Assembly: GCA_003250975.1 (NCBI GenBank)
Contig: QKIY01000014.1
Location: forward strand, 62,001 to 126,000
Length of the DNA stretch: 64,000 nt
Direction of reading: 5' to 3'
DNA from: Gammaproteobacteria bacterium
GTDB taxonomy: Bacteria; Pseudomonadota; Gammaproteobacteria; Eutrophobiales; Eutrophobiaceae
The position numbers and the translations under genes were made by a program. Under the pieces are notes generated by a model. It made no database searches. It saw nothing but the letters and a program-made list of their open reading frames with translations, and was not told the DNA's origin. Below are positions 10,379-20,042 of this stretch, one piece after another (position 1 is the first letter of the stretch; the number at the start of each line of letters is the position of its first letter).

Positions 10379-11427
10379 GGCTGGTACATACCACTCTGCA
10401 GATAGAAATCGTGGATGTGACGCAACAGGACCACAATTACCGCTGCGGCCGGAAGTGCCAGCAGGACACCGAAGAAACCGAATAACTGGCCGCCGGCCAT
10501 CACGGCAAAAATCACGGCAACAGGATGCAGGCCGATGCGTTCCCCGACCAACAAGGGCGATAACACCATTCCCTCAAGCGCCTGACCAACACCAAATACC
10601 ACGCCTACATAGACCAGATGGAGGATATCATTGTATTGCACCAGCGCCGCAACAACCGCGGCCAAACTGCCGACCAGCACGCCCAGATAGGGGACAAAAC
10701 TGACCAGACCGGCTAGCAGGCCGATTAAAAGGGCAAACTCCAGGCCAGCCAGCCAAAGCCCTGATGTGTAAATAACACCCAGCGCCAGCATGACCAGCAG
10801 TTGTCCCCGCATGAATTCTGACAGTACCTGATCACACTCGGTGGCAAGCTGGCTGACTAACCCGACCTGCCTACGCGGGATAAGGCCCTTGAGACTGGCA
10901 ACCAATTTATCCCAGTCACGCAGGAGGTAAAAGGTCACCACCGGGATCAGCAGGAGATAGGCAAACCAGGTAATGAGCGTCTGGCCGGACTGGCTGAGTT
11001 TCATGACCACCTTACCTGCAATACTACTGACGTCCTGCCAGTTGGACATAACAGTCTGTTTGAAGAAGTCCAGGTTAATGCTATTGGCGTCAAACCCAAA
11101 GATACCGGCAAGCCGGGGGATCAAGGTGGCCTGTATCCAGTTGATAAATTCTGGGAAGGCCTCAATGAAACTGATAAGTTGCCGCTCGATCAAAGGTATG
11201 AGAAATAACAATAACAGTAGGCCAACGAGCAACATGATAATAAAGACAATGATCACCGCCATGGTGCGCGACAGTTTCATGGACTCTAGGCGATCAGCCA
11301 GCGGATCACCAAGATAGGACAACAGGGCAGCAATGATGAAGGGGGTCAAAACAGGCGCGAGGAGATAAAGCAACCAGCCGAAAAATACGGTGCTTCCAAG
11401 TATCAGCCATTTCTGAGCGTCACTCAT
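10375..11427 (-). CDS. perM: AI-2E family transporter / PerM-like permease
   Basis: 350 residues with about eight predicted membrane helices in the usual layout: two N-terminal hairpins (WLILGSTVFFGWLLYLLAPV, then MAVIIVFIIMLLVGLLLLLF), a soluble central segment, and a C-terminal bundle with FALLIGLLAGLVSFVPYLG and GERIGLHPVAVIFAVMAGGQ. Members export or exchange small solutes; the substrate here cannot be told. It sits between the DUF2066 gene and hda and overlaps hda by four bases. Confidence 0.9.
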   Translation of the reverse strand: MSDAQKWLILGSTVFFGWLLYLLAPVLTPFIIAALLSYLGDPLADRLESMKLSRTMAVIIVFIIMLLVGLLLLLFLIPLIERQLISFIEAFPEFINWIQATLIPRLAGIFGFDANSINLDFFKQTVMSNWQDVSSIAGKVVMKLSQSGQTLITWFAYLLLIPVVTFYLLRDWDKLVASLKGLIPRRQVGLVSQLATECDQVLSEFMRGQLLVMLALGVIYTSGLWLAGLEFALLIGLLAGLVSFVPYLGVLVGSLAAVVAALVQYNDILHLVYVGVVFGVGQALEGMVLSPLLVGERIGLHPVAVIFAVMAGGQLFGFFGVLLALPAAAVIVVLLRHIHDFYLQSGMYQP

Positions 11428-11434
11428 GCCTGAT

Positions 11435-12490
11435 TCAACGAATTAATCGGTACAGGTCGTTTCTGCCGGCGATGGGTTCCAGGGTCCTCCCGAGCTGTAC
11501 GGTTTGCCTGATACCCTGCTCATCACTACCGGCTGTGACAATTGTAAAGGTCACGCTGCCGGGCTGCAGGGATTTGATATTAACCTCGCTGACATTACTA
11601 AGTGAACGGAAATACTTCAGCACCCTGGCATGCTGTTCATAGTTATAGATATCATTCACAGTGACCTCAATCAGGGTGTCCTGCAAATCACTGGCAGACT
11701 GGACATAGCGATCAGCCAGGAGGTCTGCAAGATAATCCGCTGCCTCTGACAGGACTTGGGATACACCTTCACCTGACTGTGTCCAGTTGAATGAGCGATC
11801 ATCCACAATCGCGGTCCAGCGCCCTGCCCACTCCCGTGCCGATACCTGAAAGACACTGCCCATCAAAATAGCGTTCGGGTTATAACGCCGAGAGGCCCAC
11901 TTGACAGGCTCGACAAACCCGCCCCAGACATCGGCCTGTTCAACTGCAGCGCGATCCGCTTCGTCAAACAGGGGATAGGAAAGCGGGACACCCCGTTGCC
12001 GGGCCCGGTCTTCCAGAAAACCTGTAAAACCCTGTTCATCTTCCAGGCTGATAAACTGGCGCTTGCCATCCGACTCCACCAACACCCATATCAGTGTGTT
12101 GGGTCTGACATTGCCCCAAACAGGAACCTGATAATCCCTAAAAACACGCGTCAGGGCTGCTTCATTAAAACGTACCCAGAGATACAGTTCATTTTTCAGG
12201 GTCAGGCGGTCCTTTTCTTGCACCGCCTTGTTACGGTATTTGTATTGCTGGACATAAAGCTGCGGATTATTCAGCAAATAGGCAGTGACCTGTCTGCCCT
12301 GGACATCGCGCTCGCCGGTGAGCTTGACCAGCACGGCGTGTAATGCCCTGGTCAGCGCATCCTGATAGCTTTCCTGGGATTGATCCTCCACCGCTACCTC
12401 CGCCTCGTAAAGGTTGGAAATAACAGCAGCGCGGGGACAAGACCAGGACAGAGTTGAGAGTAATACGATGAGTAGTATTTTTTTCAGCAT
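11435..12490 (-). CDS. DUF2066 domain exported protein
   Basis: 351-residue protein with a signal peptide (MLKKILLIVLLSTLSWSC) and a mature domain matching DUF2066 (LYEAEVAVEDQSQESYQDAL, then ALHAVLVKLTGERDVQGRQV). The frame extends 32 codons upstream into the purM promoter region, but the ATG at 12490 gives a normal signal peptide. It is divergent from purM and upstream of perM and hda, an order conserved in many gammaproteobacteria. The function is unknown. Confidence 0.83.
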   Translation of the reverse strand: MLKKILLIVLLSTLSWSCPRAAVISNLYEAEVAVEDQSQESYQDALTRALHAVLVKLTGERDVQGRQVTAYLLNNPQLYVQQYKYRNKAVQEKDRLTLKNELYLWVRFNEAALTRVFRDYQVPVWGNVRPNTLIWVLVESDGKRQFISLEDEQGFTGFLEDRARQRGVPLSYPLFDEADRAAVEQADVWGGFVEPVKWASRRYNPNAILMGSVFQVSAREWAGRWTAIVDDRSFNWTQSGEGVSQVLSEAADYLADLLADRYVQSASDLQDTLIEVTVNDIYNYEQHARVLKYFRSLSNVSEVNIKSLQPGSVTFTIVTAGSDEQGIRQTVQLGRTLEPIAGRNDLYRLIR

Positions 12491-12566
12491 GACAAGCACG
12501 CTATGCAAGAGTTGCTGACAAGTCAAGGATTGCGGCGCGCCCGGCACCCCTATACTATGCAGGCCC

Positions 12567-13619
12567 ATGACCAGACAACGGGACAATAAAACCAGTTATG
12601 AAGCTGCCGGCGTGAGTATCGATCGCGGCAACCTGCTGGTGGAGCGGATCAAGGCGGCGGCCAAGGCCACCCATAACCGCGGCGTAATGGGTAATCTCGG
12701 CGGTTTCGGCGCCCTGTACGATCTTGCTGCCATGGGCTTCAGTGATCCGGTGCTGGTTTCGGGCACCGATGGTGTCGGCACGAAGATAAAACTCGCCATC
12801 GATATGGGACAGCATGACAGCATTGGTATTGATCTGGTAGCCATGTGTGCCAACGATCTGGTGGTGCAAGGTGCACAACCCCTGTTCTTCCTGGACTATT
12901 TTGCAACAGCAAGACTGGATGTGGATATCGCAAGCCGAGTGATACAGGGAATTGCAGCTGGTTGCGAACTGGCTGGTTGCGCCCTGATTGGCGGTGAAAC
13001 GGCAGAGATGCCCGGCATGTATGCTGAGGGTGACTACGACCTGGCCGGTTTCTGTGTCGGTGCTGTGGAACGCAACCGGATTATCGATGGCAGCGGGGCC
13101 CGCGCCGGTGATTACCTGATCGGGATTGCCTCGAGCGGTCCGCATTCCAACGGCTACTCATTGATCCGCAAGATACTGAAAGACAGTCATACCTCCTATG
13201 ACCATATCGTGGGTAACAAACCGGTTGGCGAGCTACTGCTGTCACCGACCCGGATCTATGTTAGACCCCTGTTGAAACTCATGGAAACTGTCGATGTCAG
13301 GGCCCTTGCCCATATTACCGGCGGCGGTCTGGTAGAAAATATTCCCCGCGTACTGCCCCATGGCATTGATGCCGTCATTGACCCGCAGAGCTGGTCCCTG
13401 CCGGCAATCTTTGCCTGGTTGCAGGAACAGGGAAACGTGGCACTGCAGGAGATGTACCGCACATTTAATTGCGGCATCGGCATGGTCGCTTGTGTGCCGG
13501 AGTCGGAAAAAAACCAGGCATTGAATCAACTGGTGCAATCAGGCGAGACGGCCTGGCTACTGGGCCGGTTGGAGGCCGGTGAACCCGGTATCTCAAAAGT
13601 ACAGTTTGCATCACTGTAA
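12567..13619 (+). CDS. purM: Phosphoribosylformylglycinamidine cyclo-ligase (AIR synthetase)
   Basis: 350-residue purine-pathway enzyme that closes the imidazole ring of FGAM with ATP to give AIR. Family motifs: the [21 protein letters not shown]-terminal start, [15 protein letters not shown], the [20 protein letters not shown] segment, [14 protein letters not shown], and [16 protein letters not shown]. The partner gene purN, often directly downstream, is absent here; trmJ lies convergently, with its stop codon abutting that of purM with no intervening base. Confidence 0.97.
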   Translation: MTRQRDNKTSYEAAGVSIDRGNLLVERIKAAAKATHNRGVMGNLGGFGALYDLAAMGFSDPVLVSGTDGVGTKIKLAIDMGQHDSIGIDLVAMCANDLVVQGAQPLFFLDYFATARLDVDIASRVIQGIAAGCELAGCALIGGETAEMPGMYAEGDYDLAGFCVGAVERNRIIDGSGARAGDYLIGIASSGPHSNGYSLIRKILKDSHTSYDHIVGNKPVGELLLSPTRIYVRPLLKLMETVDVRALAHITGGGLVENIPRVLPHGIDAVIDPQSWSLPAIFAWLQEQGNVALQEMYRTFNCGIGMVACVPESEKNQALNQLVQSGETAWLLGRLEAGEPGISKVQFASL

Positions 13620-14360
13620 CTATTTTTTTTTCTTTCCCGCCGCTTCTTGGGCAGCAGCTAGGAGGCCGCGCAGGATATTCATCTCATTCTGATCCAGCAA
13701 GGCCCTGTTAAACAGGCGTTTCATTCGGCGCATGAGTCGCCGGGGTTTCTTGGGATCATAAAAACCAATATCAATCATGCAGGTCTCGAGGTGATCATAT
13801 AACTGCCCCATCTGCTCGGCGGATGCTAGGGGGATCCCTTCTTCACCCTGCACAGGTTGATACAGGTTCGCTGCCTGCAGGATTTCATAGCAGATAATCT
13901 GTATCGCCGAAGCGATATTGAGGGAACTGAATTCTGGGTTGGACGGGATCTGGAGGACAGCGTTGCAGAGTTCCAGTTCCTCGTTTCTCAACCCTGCGCT
14001 TTCCCTGCCAAAGACAATGGCAACCTGGCCCGATGCAACAGTGTTTATTATCTGTTCCGCACACTGGCGCGGACCGGACACCGGCCAGGGTATGCTACGC
14101 TGCCTCGCCGTCGTTGCGATGACCAATACACAATTATCCAACGCCTCATGCAGGCTATCACAGACAACTGCAGATGCGAGGATATCATCAGCGCCAGCTG
14201 CACGTGCGGTCACTTCCGCTGAGGGAAACACTTTGGGTTTAACCAAATAGAGCTGTTTTTGCCCCATAGTTTTCATCGCGCGAGCGGCCGCACCGATGTT
14301 TCCAGGATGACTGGTTTCAACCATAACAATGCGTACTTTTTCTGCAATATTTTCCAGCAT
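13620..14360 (-). CDS. trmJ: tRNA (cytidine/uridine-2'-O-)-methyltransferase TrmJ
   Basis: SpoU-family SAM-dependent enzyme that 2'-O-methylates position 32 of several tRNAs. The knotted fold motifs are all present: VETSHPGNIGAAARAMKTMG near the N-terminus, AIVFGRESAGLRNEELELC, and IPSNPEFSSLNIASAIQIIC near the end of the domain. The C-terminal ~90 residues form the family's helical extension (YDPKKPRRLMRRMKRLF). A longer reading frame starts at TTG 14408; the ATG at 14360 is preferred because it places the first beta strand at the usual distance. Divergent from suhB, as in many relatives. Confidence 0.93.
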   Translation of the reverse strand: MLENIAEKVRIVMVETSHPGNIGAAARAMKTMGQKQLYLVKPKVFPSAEVTARAAGADDILASAVVCDSLHEALDNCVLVIATTARQRSIPWPVSGPRQCAEQIINTVASGQVAIVFGRESAGLRNEELELCNAVLQIPSNPEFSSLNIASAIQIICYEILQAANLYQPVQGEEGIPLASAEQMGQLYDHLETCMIDIGFYDPKKPRRLMRRMKRLFNRALLDQNEMNILRGLLAAAQEAAGKKKK

Positions 14361-14460
14361 CTGGATAATTATTCTGAAAGCGAGAAGGCCGCCATGCTTT
14401 AATTGCAATAATCAGGTATAACTTGTTTTACAATACTATTTTGTTTGCCCGGGGTACACC

Positions 14461-15246
14461 ATGCATCCAATGCTTAACATTGCCATCCGTGCGGCGCGCG
14501 CTGCAGGCAATGTAATTATAAGACAGATCGATTATGTCCAGGATATGTCTGTAAGCGAAAAAAGCCGCAATGATTTCGTTACGGACGTAGACAGGAAGGC
14601 CGAGGCTGTCATCATTGACACAATCCTGAAGGCTTATCCGGATCACGCCATCCTTGCAGAAGAAAGTGGCAGCCGTGGTGAAAACGAATACCAGTGGATC
14701 ATCGACCCGCTAGACGGGACAACCAATTTCCTGCATGGTTTCCCGCAGTTTGCCGTATCGATTGCACTTCAGCATAAAGGTGTTTTGAATCAGGCAGTCG
14801 TTTACGATCCACTGCGCCAGGAACTGTTCACTGCCAGCCGCGGTGCCGGTGCCCAGCTCAATGATCGCAGGATCCGCGTAAGTAAACGCCGTCACCTGAA
14901 CGGTGCCCTGCTGGGCACGGGTTTTCCATTCAGGGAGAACGCCCGGATTGAGCAATACATTGAAACCTTTCGTATACTGTTTCCAGTTACTGCGGGCGTG
15001 AGACGAGCAGGTGCAGCGGCGCTTGACCTTGCCTATGTGGCTTGCGGCAGGCTGGATGGCTTCTGGGAGTTTGGCCTTCAACCCTGGGACATCGCCGCCG
15101 GCGCCCTGCTGATTGAAGAAGCGGGTGGCATCGTCAGCAGCATGGAAGGTAAACAGAATTACCTGGATTCTGGCGATATCATCGCCGGTAATCCCTCGCT
15201 GCTTGAAGAACTGAGCAAACAGATCAAAACCGTGATAAAGAATTAA
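14461..15246 (+). CDS. suhB: Inositol-1-monophosphatase family protein SuhB
   Basis: 261-residue Mg-dependent phosphatase; in Escherichia coli the same protein also helps ribosomal RNA transcription and folding. Metal-binding motifs are clear: DHAILAEESGSRGENEYQW, WIIDPLDGTTNFLHGFPQF, and WDIAAGALLIEEAGGIVSSM at the C-terminus. It is divergent from trmJ. The glycan-locus gene rfbB begins 22 nt downstream, so read-through is possible, although suhB itself is a housekeeping gene. Confidence 0.95.
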   Translation: MHPMLNIAIRAARAAGNVIIRQIDYVQDMSVSEKSRNDFVTDVDRKAEAVIIDTILKAYPDHAILAEESGSRGENEYQWIIDPLDGTTNFLHGFPQFAVSIALQHKGVLNQAVVYDPLRQELFTASRGAGAQLNDRRIRVSKRRHLNGALLGTGFPFRENARIEQYIETFRILFPVTAGVRRAGAAALDLAYVACGRLDGFWEFGLQPWDIAAGALLIEEAGGIVSSMEGKQNYLDSGDIIAGNPSLLEELSKQIKTVIKN

Positions 15247-15268
15247 TGACCATATAAGGAACAGCTTC

Positions 15269-16330
15269 TTGAAGATCTTGGTAACAGGCGGCGCAGGATT
15301 TATCGGGTCTAACCTGATCAGGCATTTACTCAACCAGCCTGACATCTCGGTGCTTAATATTGATAAGCTTGTCTTTCCGGGAAGTTATCACACCATTGAA
15401 GACCTCGACAAGTTGCCCGGAACAAAATACCGTTTTGCTGCAATAGATATTTGTGATTACAAGGCACTGAATGATTTATTCAGGGAGTATTCTCCTGATG
15501 CTGTCATGCATCTTGCCGCCGAATCTCATGTCGATCGATCAATAGCAACACCGGAATCTTTCATACAAAGCAATATTGTCGGCACATATCAACTGCTCAA
15601 TACTGCAAAACATTACTGGGACGATCTGGAAACCGGGCGCAAGGACGAGTTCAAGTTCCTGCATGTGTCAACAGACGAAGTGTTCGGTTCCCTTTCCCTG
15701 GATGCCCCGCCTTTCAGTGAAACACATCCCTATCAGCCCAACTCACCCTATTCGGCAAGCAAGGCCGGTTCTGACCATCTTGCCAGGGCCTGGCATCATA
15801 CCTACGGCCTGCCTGTCATTATCAGCAATTGTTCCAATAATTACGGGCCACACCAGTTTCCTGAAAAATTGATCCCATTAATGATAATCAAGGCCGTCAG
15901 GGGTGAATCCCTGCCTGTCTATGGTGATGGCGGGAATGTACGCGACTGGTTATATGTGGAGGATCATGTTACAGCCCTTTTCGAGATTATAAAGCATGGC
16001 AGACCAGGTGATACTTATAATATTGGCGGGTGTTGTGAATTGTCCAACAATGATGTCGTCCAATCCATATGCAGTATACTGGATGAACTGTTGCATGACT
16101 CGAAACACAGACCACATAAAAGCCTTATCAGATACGTTACTGACAGACCAGGGCATGACCGGCGCTATGCCATGGATATAACTCACATTAATAAAACACT
16201 GGGCTGGTCTCCAAAATATGAATTCAAGGAAGCATTGCGCAAAACTGTGATGTGGTATCTTGATAATAATCACTGGTGTGAAAAAGTAATGGAAAATTCC
16301 TATAATGGCGAGCGTCTTGGACTGATCTGA
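15269..16330 (+). CDS. rfbB: dTDP-glucose 4,6-dehydratase
   Basis: 353-residue short-chain dehydrogenase-fold enzyme that converts dTDP-glucose to dTDP-4-keto-6-deoxyglucose. The NAD-binding motif VTGGAGFIGSNLIRHLL lies at the N-terminus. The active-site region includes HLAAESHVDRSIATPESFI, STDEVFGSL with the Asp/Glu pair, and YSASKAGSDHLARAW with the Tyr-x3-Lys. The start is a TTG at 15269 with AAGGA eight bases upstream; no in-frame ATG fits. It is the first gene of the plus-strand sugar set. No rfbC/rfbD follow, so the product is not simply dTDP-rhamnose. Confidence 0.95.
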   Translation: MKILVTGGAGFIGSNLIRHLLNQPDISVLNIDKLVFPGSYHTIEDLDKLPGTKYRFAAIDICDYKALNDLFREYSPDAVMHLAAESHVDRSIATPESFIQSNIVGTYQLLNTAKHYWDDLETGRKDEFKFLHVSTDEVFGSLSLDAPPFSETHPYQPNSPYSASKAGSDHLARAWHHTYGLPVIISNCSNNYGPHQFPEKLIPLMIIKAVRGESLPVYGDGGNVRDWLYVEDHVTALFEIIKHGRPGDTYNIGGCCELSNNDVVQSICSILDELLHDSKHRPHKSLIRYVTDRPGHDRRYAMDITHINKTLGWSPKYEFKEALRKTVMWYLDNNHWCEKVMENSYNGERLGLI

Positions 16331-16332
16331 AT

Positions 16333-17064
16333 ATGAAAGGTATTATTCTTGCGGGCGGACTGGGTACCCGCCTCTATCCCTTAACAAAGGCTACCAATAA
16401 ACACCTGCTCCCCGTTGGCCGGGAGCCGATGCTTTACCATTCAATCAAGCAACTGATTAACGCGGGTATGCGTGACATCCTGACTATCACCAGCACCGAT
16501 CACATGGGAGATGTGGTGCAATGCCTTGGCAGCGGCAAGGAATTCGGCTGCAGGCTCAGCTACAAAGTTCAGGAAGAGGCGGGTGGTATCGCACATGCAC
16601 TTGCGCTGGCCGAAGACTTTTCCGGCAGTGACAGGATATGCGTTCTTCTGGGTGACAATATATTTGAATATAGTATTGCGCCATATGTTCAGGACTTCCT
16701 CAATCAGAAAGACGGTGCACGGGTTCTCATCAAGGAAGTAGGTGATCCTGAACGATATGGCGTGGCTGCAATGGATGAACACCATATTCTGGACATTGAG
16801 GAGAAACCTGCCAATCCCAAATCCTCCTTTGCCGTGGTTGGTCTTTATCTATATGGTCCGGATGTTTTCGAGATAATCAGGAATACGGAAATTTCCGATA
16901 GAGGTGAACTGGAAATTACGGCCGTTAACAACGTCTATATCGGCAATAACCAGTTGCAATACAGTATTTGCAAGGGTCGCTGGACCGATGCGGGCACAAT
17001 TGAGTCGTTGTTTGAGGCCAGCAAAATATTACTTGAAAATGACAACCGGATTTTGCCGCATTAA
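16333..17064 (+). CDS. rfbA: Glucose-1-phosphate thymidylyltransferase, short form
   Basis: 243-residue nucleotidyltransferase that activates glucose-1-phosphate to dTDP-glucose. It opens MKGIILAGGLGTRLYPLTKA, the family's nucleotide-binding loop, followed by NKHLLPVGREPMLYHSI. Later motifs are VLLGDNIFEYSI (metal-binding Asp), EVGDPERYGVAAMD and WTDAGTIESLFEAS. It is about 45 residues shorter than classic RmlA (about 290) because the C-terminal helical part is missing; such short forms exist, so base specificity is less certain. It sits 2 nt after rfbB and shares one base (TAATG) with the aminotransferase gene. Confidence 0.88.
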   Translation: MKGIILAGGLGTRLYPLTKATNKHLLPVGREPMLYHSIKQLINAGMRDILTITSTDHMGDVVQCLGSGKEFGCRLSYKVQEEAGGIAHALALAEDFSGSDRICVLLGDNIFEYSIAPYVQDFLNQKDGARVLIKEVGDPERYGVAAMDEHHILDIEEKPANPKSSFAVVGLYLYGPDVFEIIRNTEISDRGELEITAVNNVYIGNNQLQYSICKGRWTDAGTIESLFEASKILLENDNRILPH

Positions 17065-18248
17065 TGACTACTAAAGGACCTCTCAAGCCTGTACGAGATG
17101 ATTTTCTGATCTTTGGGTCACCACGTATAGAAGACGACGAGATCAATGAAGTGGTTGCCAGCCTACGTTCAGGCTGGCTGGGTACAGGTCCAAAGGTCGC
17201 ACGATTTGAGCACGACTTTGCCAGATATAAGGGTATTGAAGATACCAATGTGGCTGCCGTTAATTCCTGCACAGCCGCCCTGCATATCAGCATGATTGCC
17301 GCCGGCATAGGGCCCGGTGATGAGGTTATTACTACCCCTATGACATTCTGCGCGACAGTCAATGCGATTATTCACAGTGGCGCTACCCCGGTCCTTGCGG
17401 ATATAGACAGGAACACGTTAAATATCGATCCAGAAAGAATCGAGGCAGTAATCACACCGAAGACTAGGGCTATCCTGCCTGTTCACTTTGCTGGCAGGCC
17501 GTGCGATATGGATGCCATCATGGCGATTGCTGATCGGAATGGCCTTAAGGTAATTGAGGATTGCGCCCATGCTATAGAAACCGAATACAAGGGTAAAAAG
17601 GCCGGAACCATGGGTGATTTCGGCTGCTTCAGTTTCTATGTCACAAAAAATATAGTCACCGGTGAGGGCGGCATGGTGCTGGCTAGGGAGCAGGAGAATA
17701 TAGACAGAATCAAGGTACTGGCATTACATGGAATGTCAAAGGATGCCTGGAAGCGTTTTAGTGATGAAGGTTATAAACACTACCAGGTCACTGAATGCGG
17801 ATTCAAATACAATATGATGGATCTACAGGCAGCAATTGGTATTCATCAACTGGAACGTATAGAAAACTATTGGAAGAGACGAAAATCAATATGGGATAAT
17901 TATACCTCGCAGCTTTCAGACATGGGGATTACCCTACCCGCTCCGCCAGAGAGCGGAAACAGACATGCCTTGCATTTATATACACTCATGATTGACAAGA
18001 AATGTTGTGGCATCAACAGGGATGAATTTCTGATTGGCATGACAGAGCAGAATATTGGGATAGGTGTGCATTATATGAGCATACCGGAACATCCATATTA
18101 TCAAGCCAGATTCGGATGGTCACCGGAAGATTATCCAAATGCGATGAAAACAGGAAGGGAAACTGCAAGTATTCCCCTCTCTGCGGCAATGTCAGATAAA
18201 GATGTAAATGATGTTATCACCGCAATAAAAAAAATATTATGTCCCTGA
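17064..18248 (+). CDS. DegT/DnrJ/EryC1/StrS-family sugar-nucleotide aminotransferase
   Basis: 394-residue PLP-dependent enzyme. It shows SLRSGWLGTGPKVARFEHDF near the N-terminus, SCTAALHISMIAAGIGPGDE for cofactor phosphate, VIEDCAHAIETEYKGKKAGT for the PLP-contacting Asp, and SFYVTKNIVTGEGGMV with the Schiff-base Lys. The SGW-x-x-TGP opening resembles 4-aminotransferases such as ArnB, PseC and VioA. Following rfbA and rfbB it most likely aminates dTDP-4-keto-6-deoxyglucose to a dTDP-4-amino-4,6-dideoxy sugar; the carbon position and stereochemistry are inference. It is translationally coupled to rfbA and overlaps the sulfotransferase gene by ten bases. Confidence 0.9.
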   Translation: MTTKGPLKPVRDDFLIFGSPRIEDDEINEVVASLRSGWLGTGPKVARFEHDFARYKGIEDTNVAAVNSCTAALHISMIAAGIGPGDEVITTPMTFCATVNAIIHSGATPVLADIDRNTLNIDPERIEAVITPKTRAILPVHFAGRPCDMDAIMAIADRNGLKVIEDCAHAIETEYKGKKAGTMGDFGCFSFYVTKNIVTGEGGMVLAREQENIDRIKVLALHGMSKDAWKRFSDEGYKHYQVTECGFKYNMMDLQAAIGIHQLERIENYWKRRKSIWDNYTSQLSDMGITLPAPPESGNRHALHLYTLMIDKKCCGINRDEFLIGMTEQNIGIGVHYMSIPEHPYYQARFGWSPEDYPNAMKTGRETASIPLSAAMSDKDVNDVITAIKKILCP

Positions 18249-19204
18249 ATTCCTTATCAAGGAACGATATTGCTGTAACTTTACTTGATTTTTTTAATCA
18301 ATGTATTGCCCCCATCGATTTGCTTTTCATGAAAAAGAATCATGATACTCCATGTCAACCTCTCTTTATTATAGGGGCCCCAAGATCAGGTACCACACTG
18401 ACATATCAGTTGATAACCCAGTATTTTAACGTAGCCTATTTTAATAATGCCTATAATTATTTTTATGGCATTCCGAATTTAGTTGGTTATTTAATTCATC
18501 CTTTTATTAACAATCCAGTATCAAACTATGAATCAAATTATGGCCATATAAAAGGCATATTTTCTCCCGGCGAACCTGCAAATTTCTGGTTCCGATGGTT
18601 CCCTCGGGATGGGGAAAATGGTCATTATTTATCTCCAGAAAATGTGAACATTACAAAGTATGAAAAAATGAGTGAAATCATTTTTTCTCTTATGCAACTG
18701 CATAAGAAGCCCATGGTTTTCAAAAACGTTTACCACACGATGACAGCTGGACTTATTGCAAAGATATTTCCTCAAGCAAGATTTATTCATGTTAAAAGAG
18801 ATATCATTCTGAATATTCAATCAATGCTCAAAGGCCGGCAATCCAGATCGCCAGATAACTGGTGGTCTGTCAAACCTCCATCCTATAAATTGCTTCTGGG
18901 AAAGCCCTTATGGGAGCAGATTACCACCCAAATATACCTAGCGGATAGTTATACAAAAAAGGGGCTTGAGAAATATGCACAAGGTCGTTTTTTTTCTATT
19001 GATTATGAAACTATATGCGAATCACCCTTGAGTTTTATGCAAACATTGGAGAGTCAGTTATTCGATTATGGATACAGAAAGCGTCAAAATGTTGATTTGC
19101 CAACATCATTCAATGCCAATAACGAAGTTACCCTGCCTTCAGGCTTAATAGATATGATAGAAAATAAACTTGATGAACTCGATGCGGATAATAGAACCGA
19201 ATAA
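18239..19204 (+). CDS. Sulfotransferase family protein
   Basis: 321 residues with the PAPS-binding loop FIIGAPRSGTTLTYQL near residue 45 (5'-phosphosulfate loop) and the 3'-phosphate motif region ARFIHVKRDIILNIQSMLKG near residue 185. These are the two landmarks of the family, which moves sulfate from PAPS to a hydroxyl or amino group. The acceptor is unknown; location next to sugar-nucleotide and glycosyltransferase genes suggests a glycan or glycolipid. From about here the DNA becomes AT-rich. The ATG at 18239 overlaps the aminotransferase by ten bases; an internal ATG about 90 nt later is a less likely alternative. Confidence 0.82.
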   Translation: MSLNSLSRNDIAVTLLDFFNQCIAPIDLLFMKKNHDTPCQPLFIIGAPRSGTTLTYQLITQYFNVAYFNNAYNYFYGIPNLVGYLIHPFINNPVSNYESNYGHIKGIFSPGEPANFWFRWFPRDGENGHYLSPENVNITKYEKMSEIIFSLMQLHKKPMVFKNVYHTMTAGLIAKIFPQARFIHVKRDIILNIQSMLKGRQSRSPDNWWSVKPPSYKLLLGKPLWEQITTQIYLADSYTKKGLEKYAQGRFFSIDYETICESPLSFMQTLESQLFDYGYRKRQNVDLPTSFNANNEVTLPSGLIDMIENKLDELDADNRTE

Positions 19205-20042
19205 TTCTCAACCCCGTCTGATTTTAATTAAGCAAATTATAGGTTATTCACTTTTTGCTATTGCGATCCTATATGCCCTATCTAAAACTCCATCAGAAAT
19301 CTGGGATGTAGAACCAATATGGCTTATACCTGCATCCTTGCTTACTATTGCATCCTTATTTATTCAAGTTTTACAACTGAAGATTTTCATGAAACATCAT
19401 GAACAGGAAATACACTGGAAATGGATGACTCAATTTACTGTTCGAAAGGGAATACTTAACACTCTTTTACCTGCAAAATCAGGCACTCTTGTATTATTGC
19501 ATACATTGACAAAACGCTATAATTTGACTTGGAAAGATTATGTACATTTTATGCTTTTTTGCAGCCCGGTCCCCGTTCTTGTAAGTTTGGTCTTTCTGTC
19601 ATCACTTTTATTTAGCCCATTAATATTCTCAACAATACTATTGCTGACATTTTTTTTATCATTCATCCTTGGCAGGCAAGTTAGCATAAGCTACATGCGG
19701 CATTTACCTCTAATATTATTTTATGCATATGTCTCCTATTTTATTTTTTTGGGATTATTATGGTGTATCCTGCTAGGTCTTGGTTATGATATTACCATGT
19801 ATGAAGCATCTTATTTTGCAATAGCAATTAACGCTCTTTCCCAGATTTCTATCACTCCCGGTAACATCGGTGTCAGGGAAACTATTCTAGGTATTCTGGC
19901 TCCATATCTATCCTTGCCTATTTCAGTTGGAATTCTTTCCGGCGCGATACTGTTTGCCCTGAGGGTTGCAGTTTCTGCTCTGATATTATTACTCTTTGAA
20001 GGAAGGATAATTCCAAAAGATGAAGATATAGTATCTAACTGA
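19182..20042 (+). CDS. Lysylphosphatidylglycerol synthase TM-domain (flippase-like) membrane protein
   Basis: About 286 residues with roughly seven to eight membrane helices. The C-terminal motif AINALSQISITPGNIGVRET, followed by a long helix pair, matches the PGxxGxRE signature of the LPG_synthase_TM (UPF0104) family, which includes the flippase part of MprF and proteins linked to polyprenyl-linked sugars. Start choice is uncertain: TTG 19170, ATG 19173 and ATG 19182 are in frame and all overlap the sulfotransferase end; 19182 is used. A role in moving a lipid-linked sugar across the membrane is inference. It overlaps the convergent FemAB-like gene by eight bases at the 3' end. Confidence 0.78.
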   Translation: MRIIEPNNSQPRLILIKQIIGYSLFAIAILYALSKTPSEIWDVEPIWLIPASLLTIASLFIQVLQLKIFMKHHEQEIHWKWMTQFTVRKGILNTLLPAKSGTLVLLHTLTKRYNLTWKDYVHFMLFCSPVPVLVSLVFLSSLLFSPLIFSTILLLTFFLSFILGRQVSISYMRHLPLILFYAYVSYFIFLGLLWCILLGLGYDITMYEASYFAIAINALSQISITPGNIGVRETILGILAPYLSLPISVGILSGAILFALRVAVSALILLLFEGRIIPKDEDIVSN

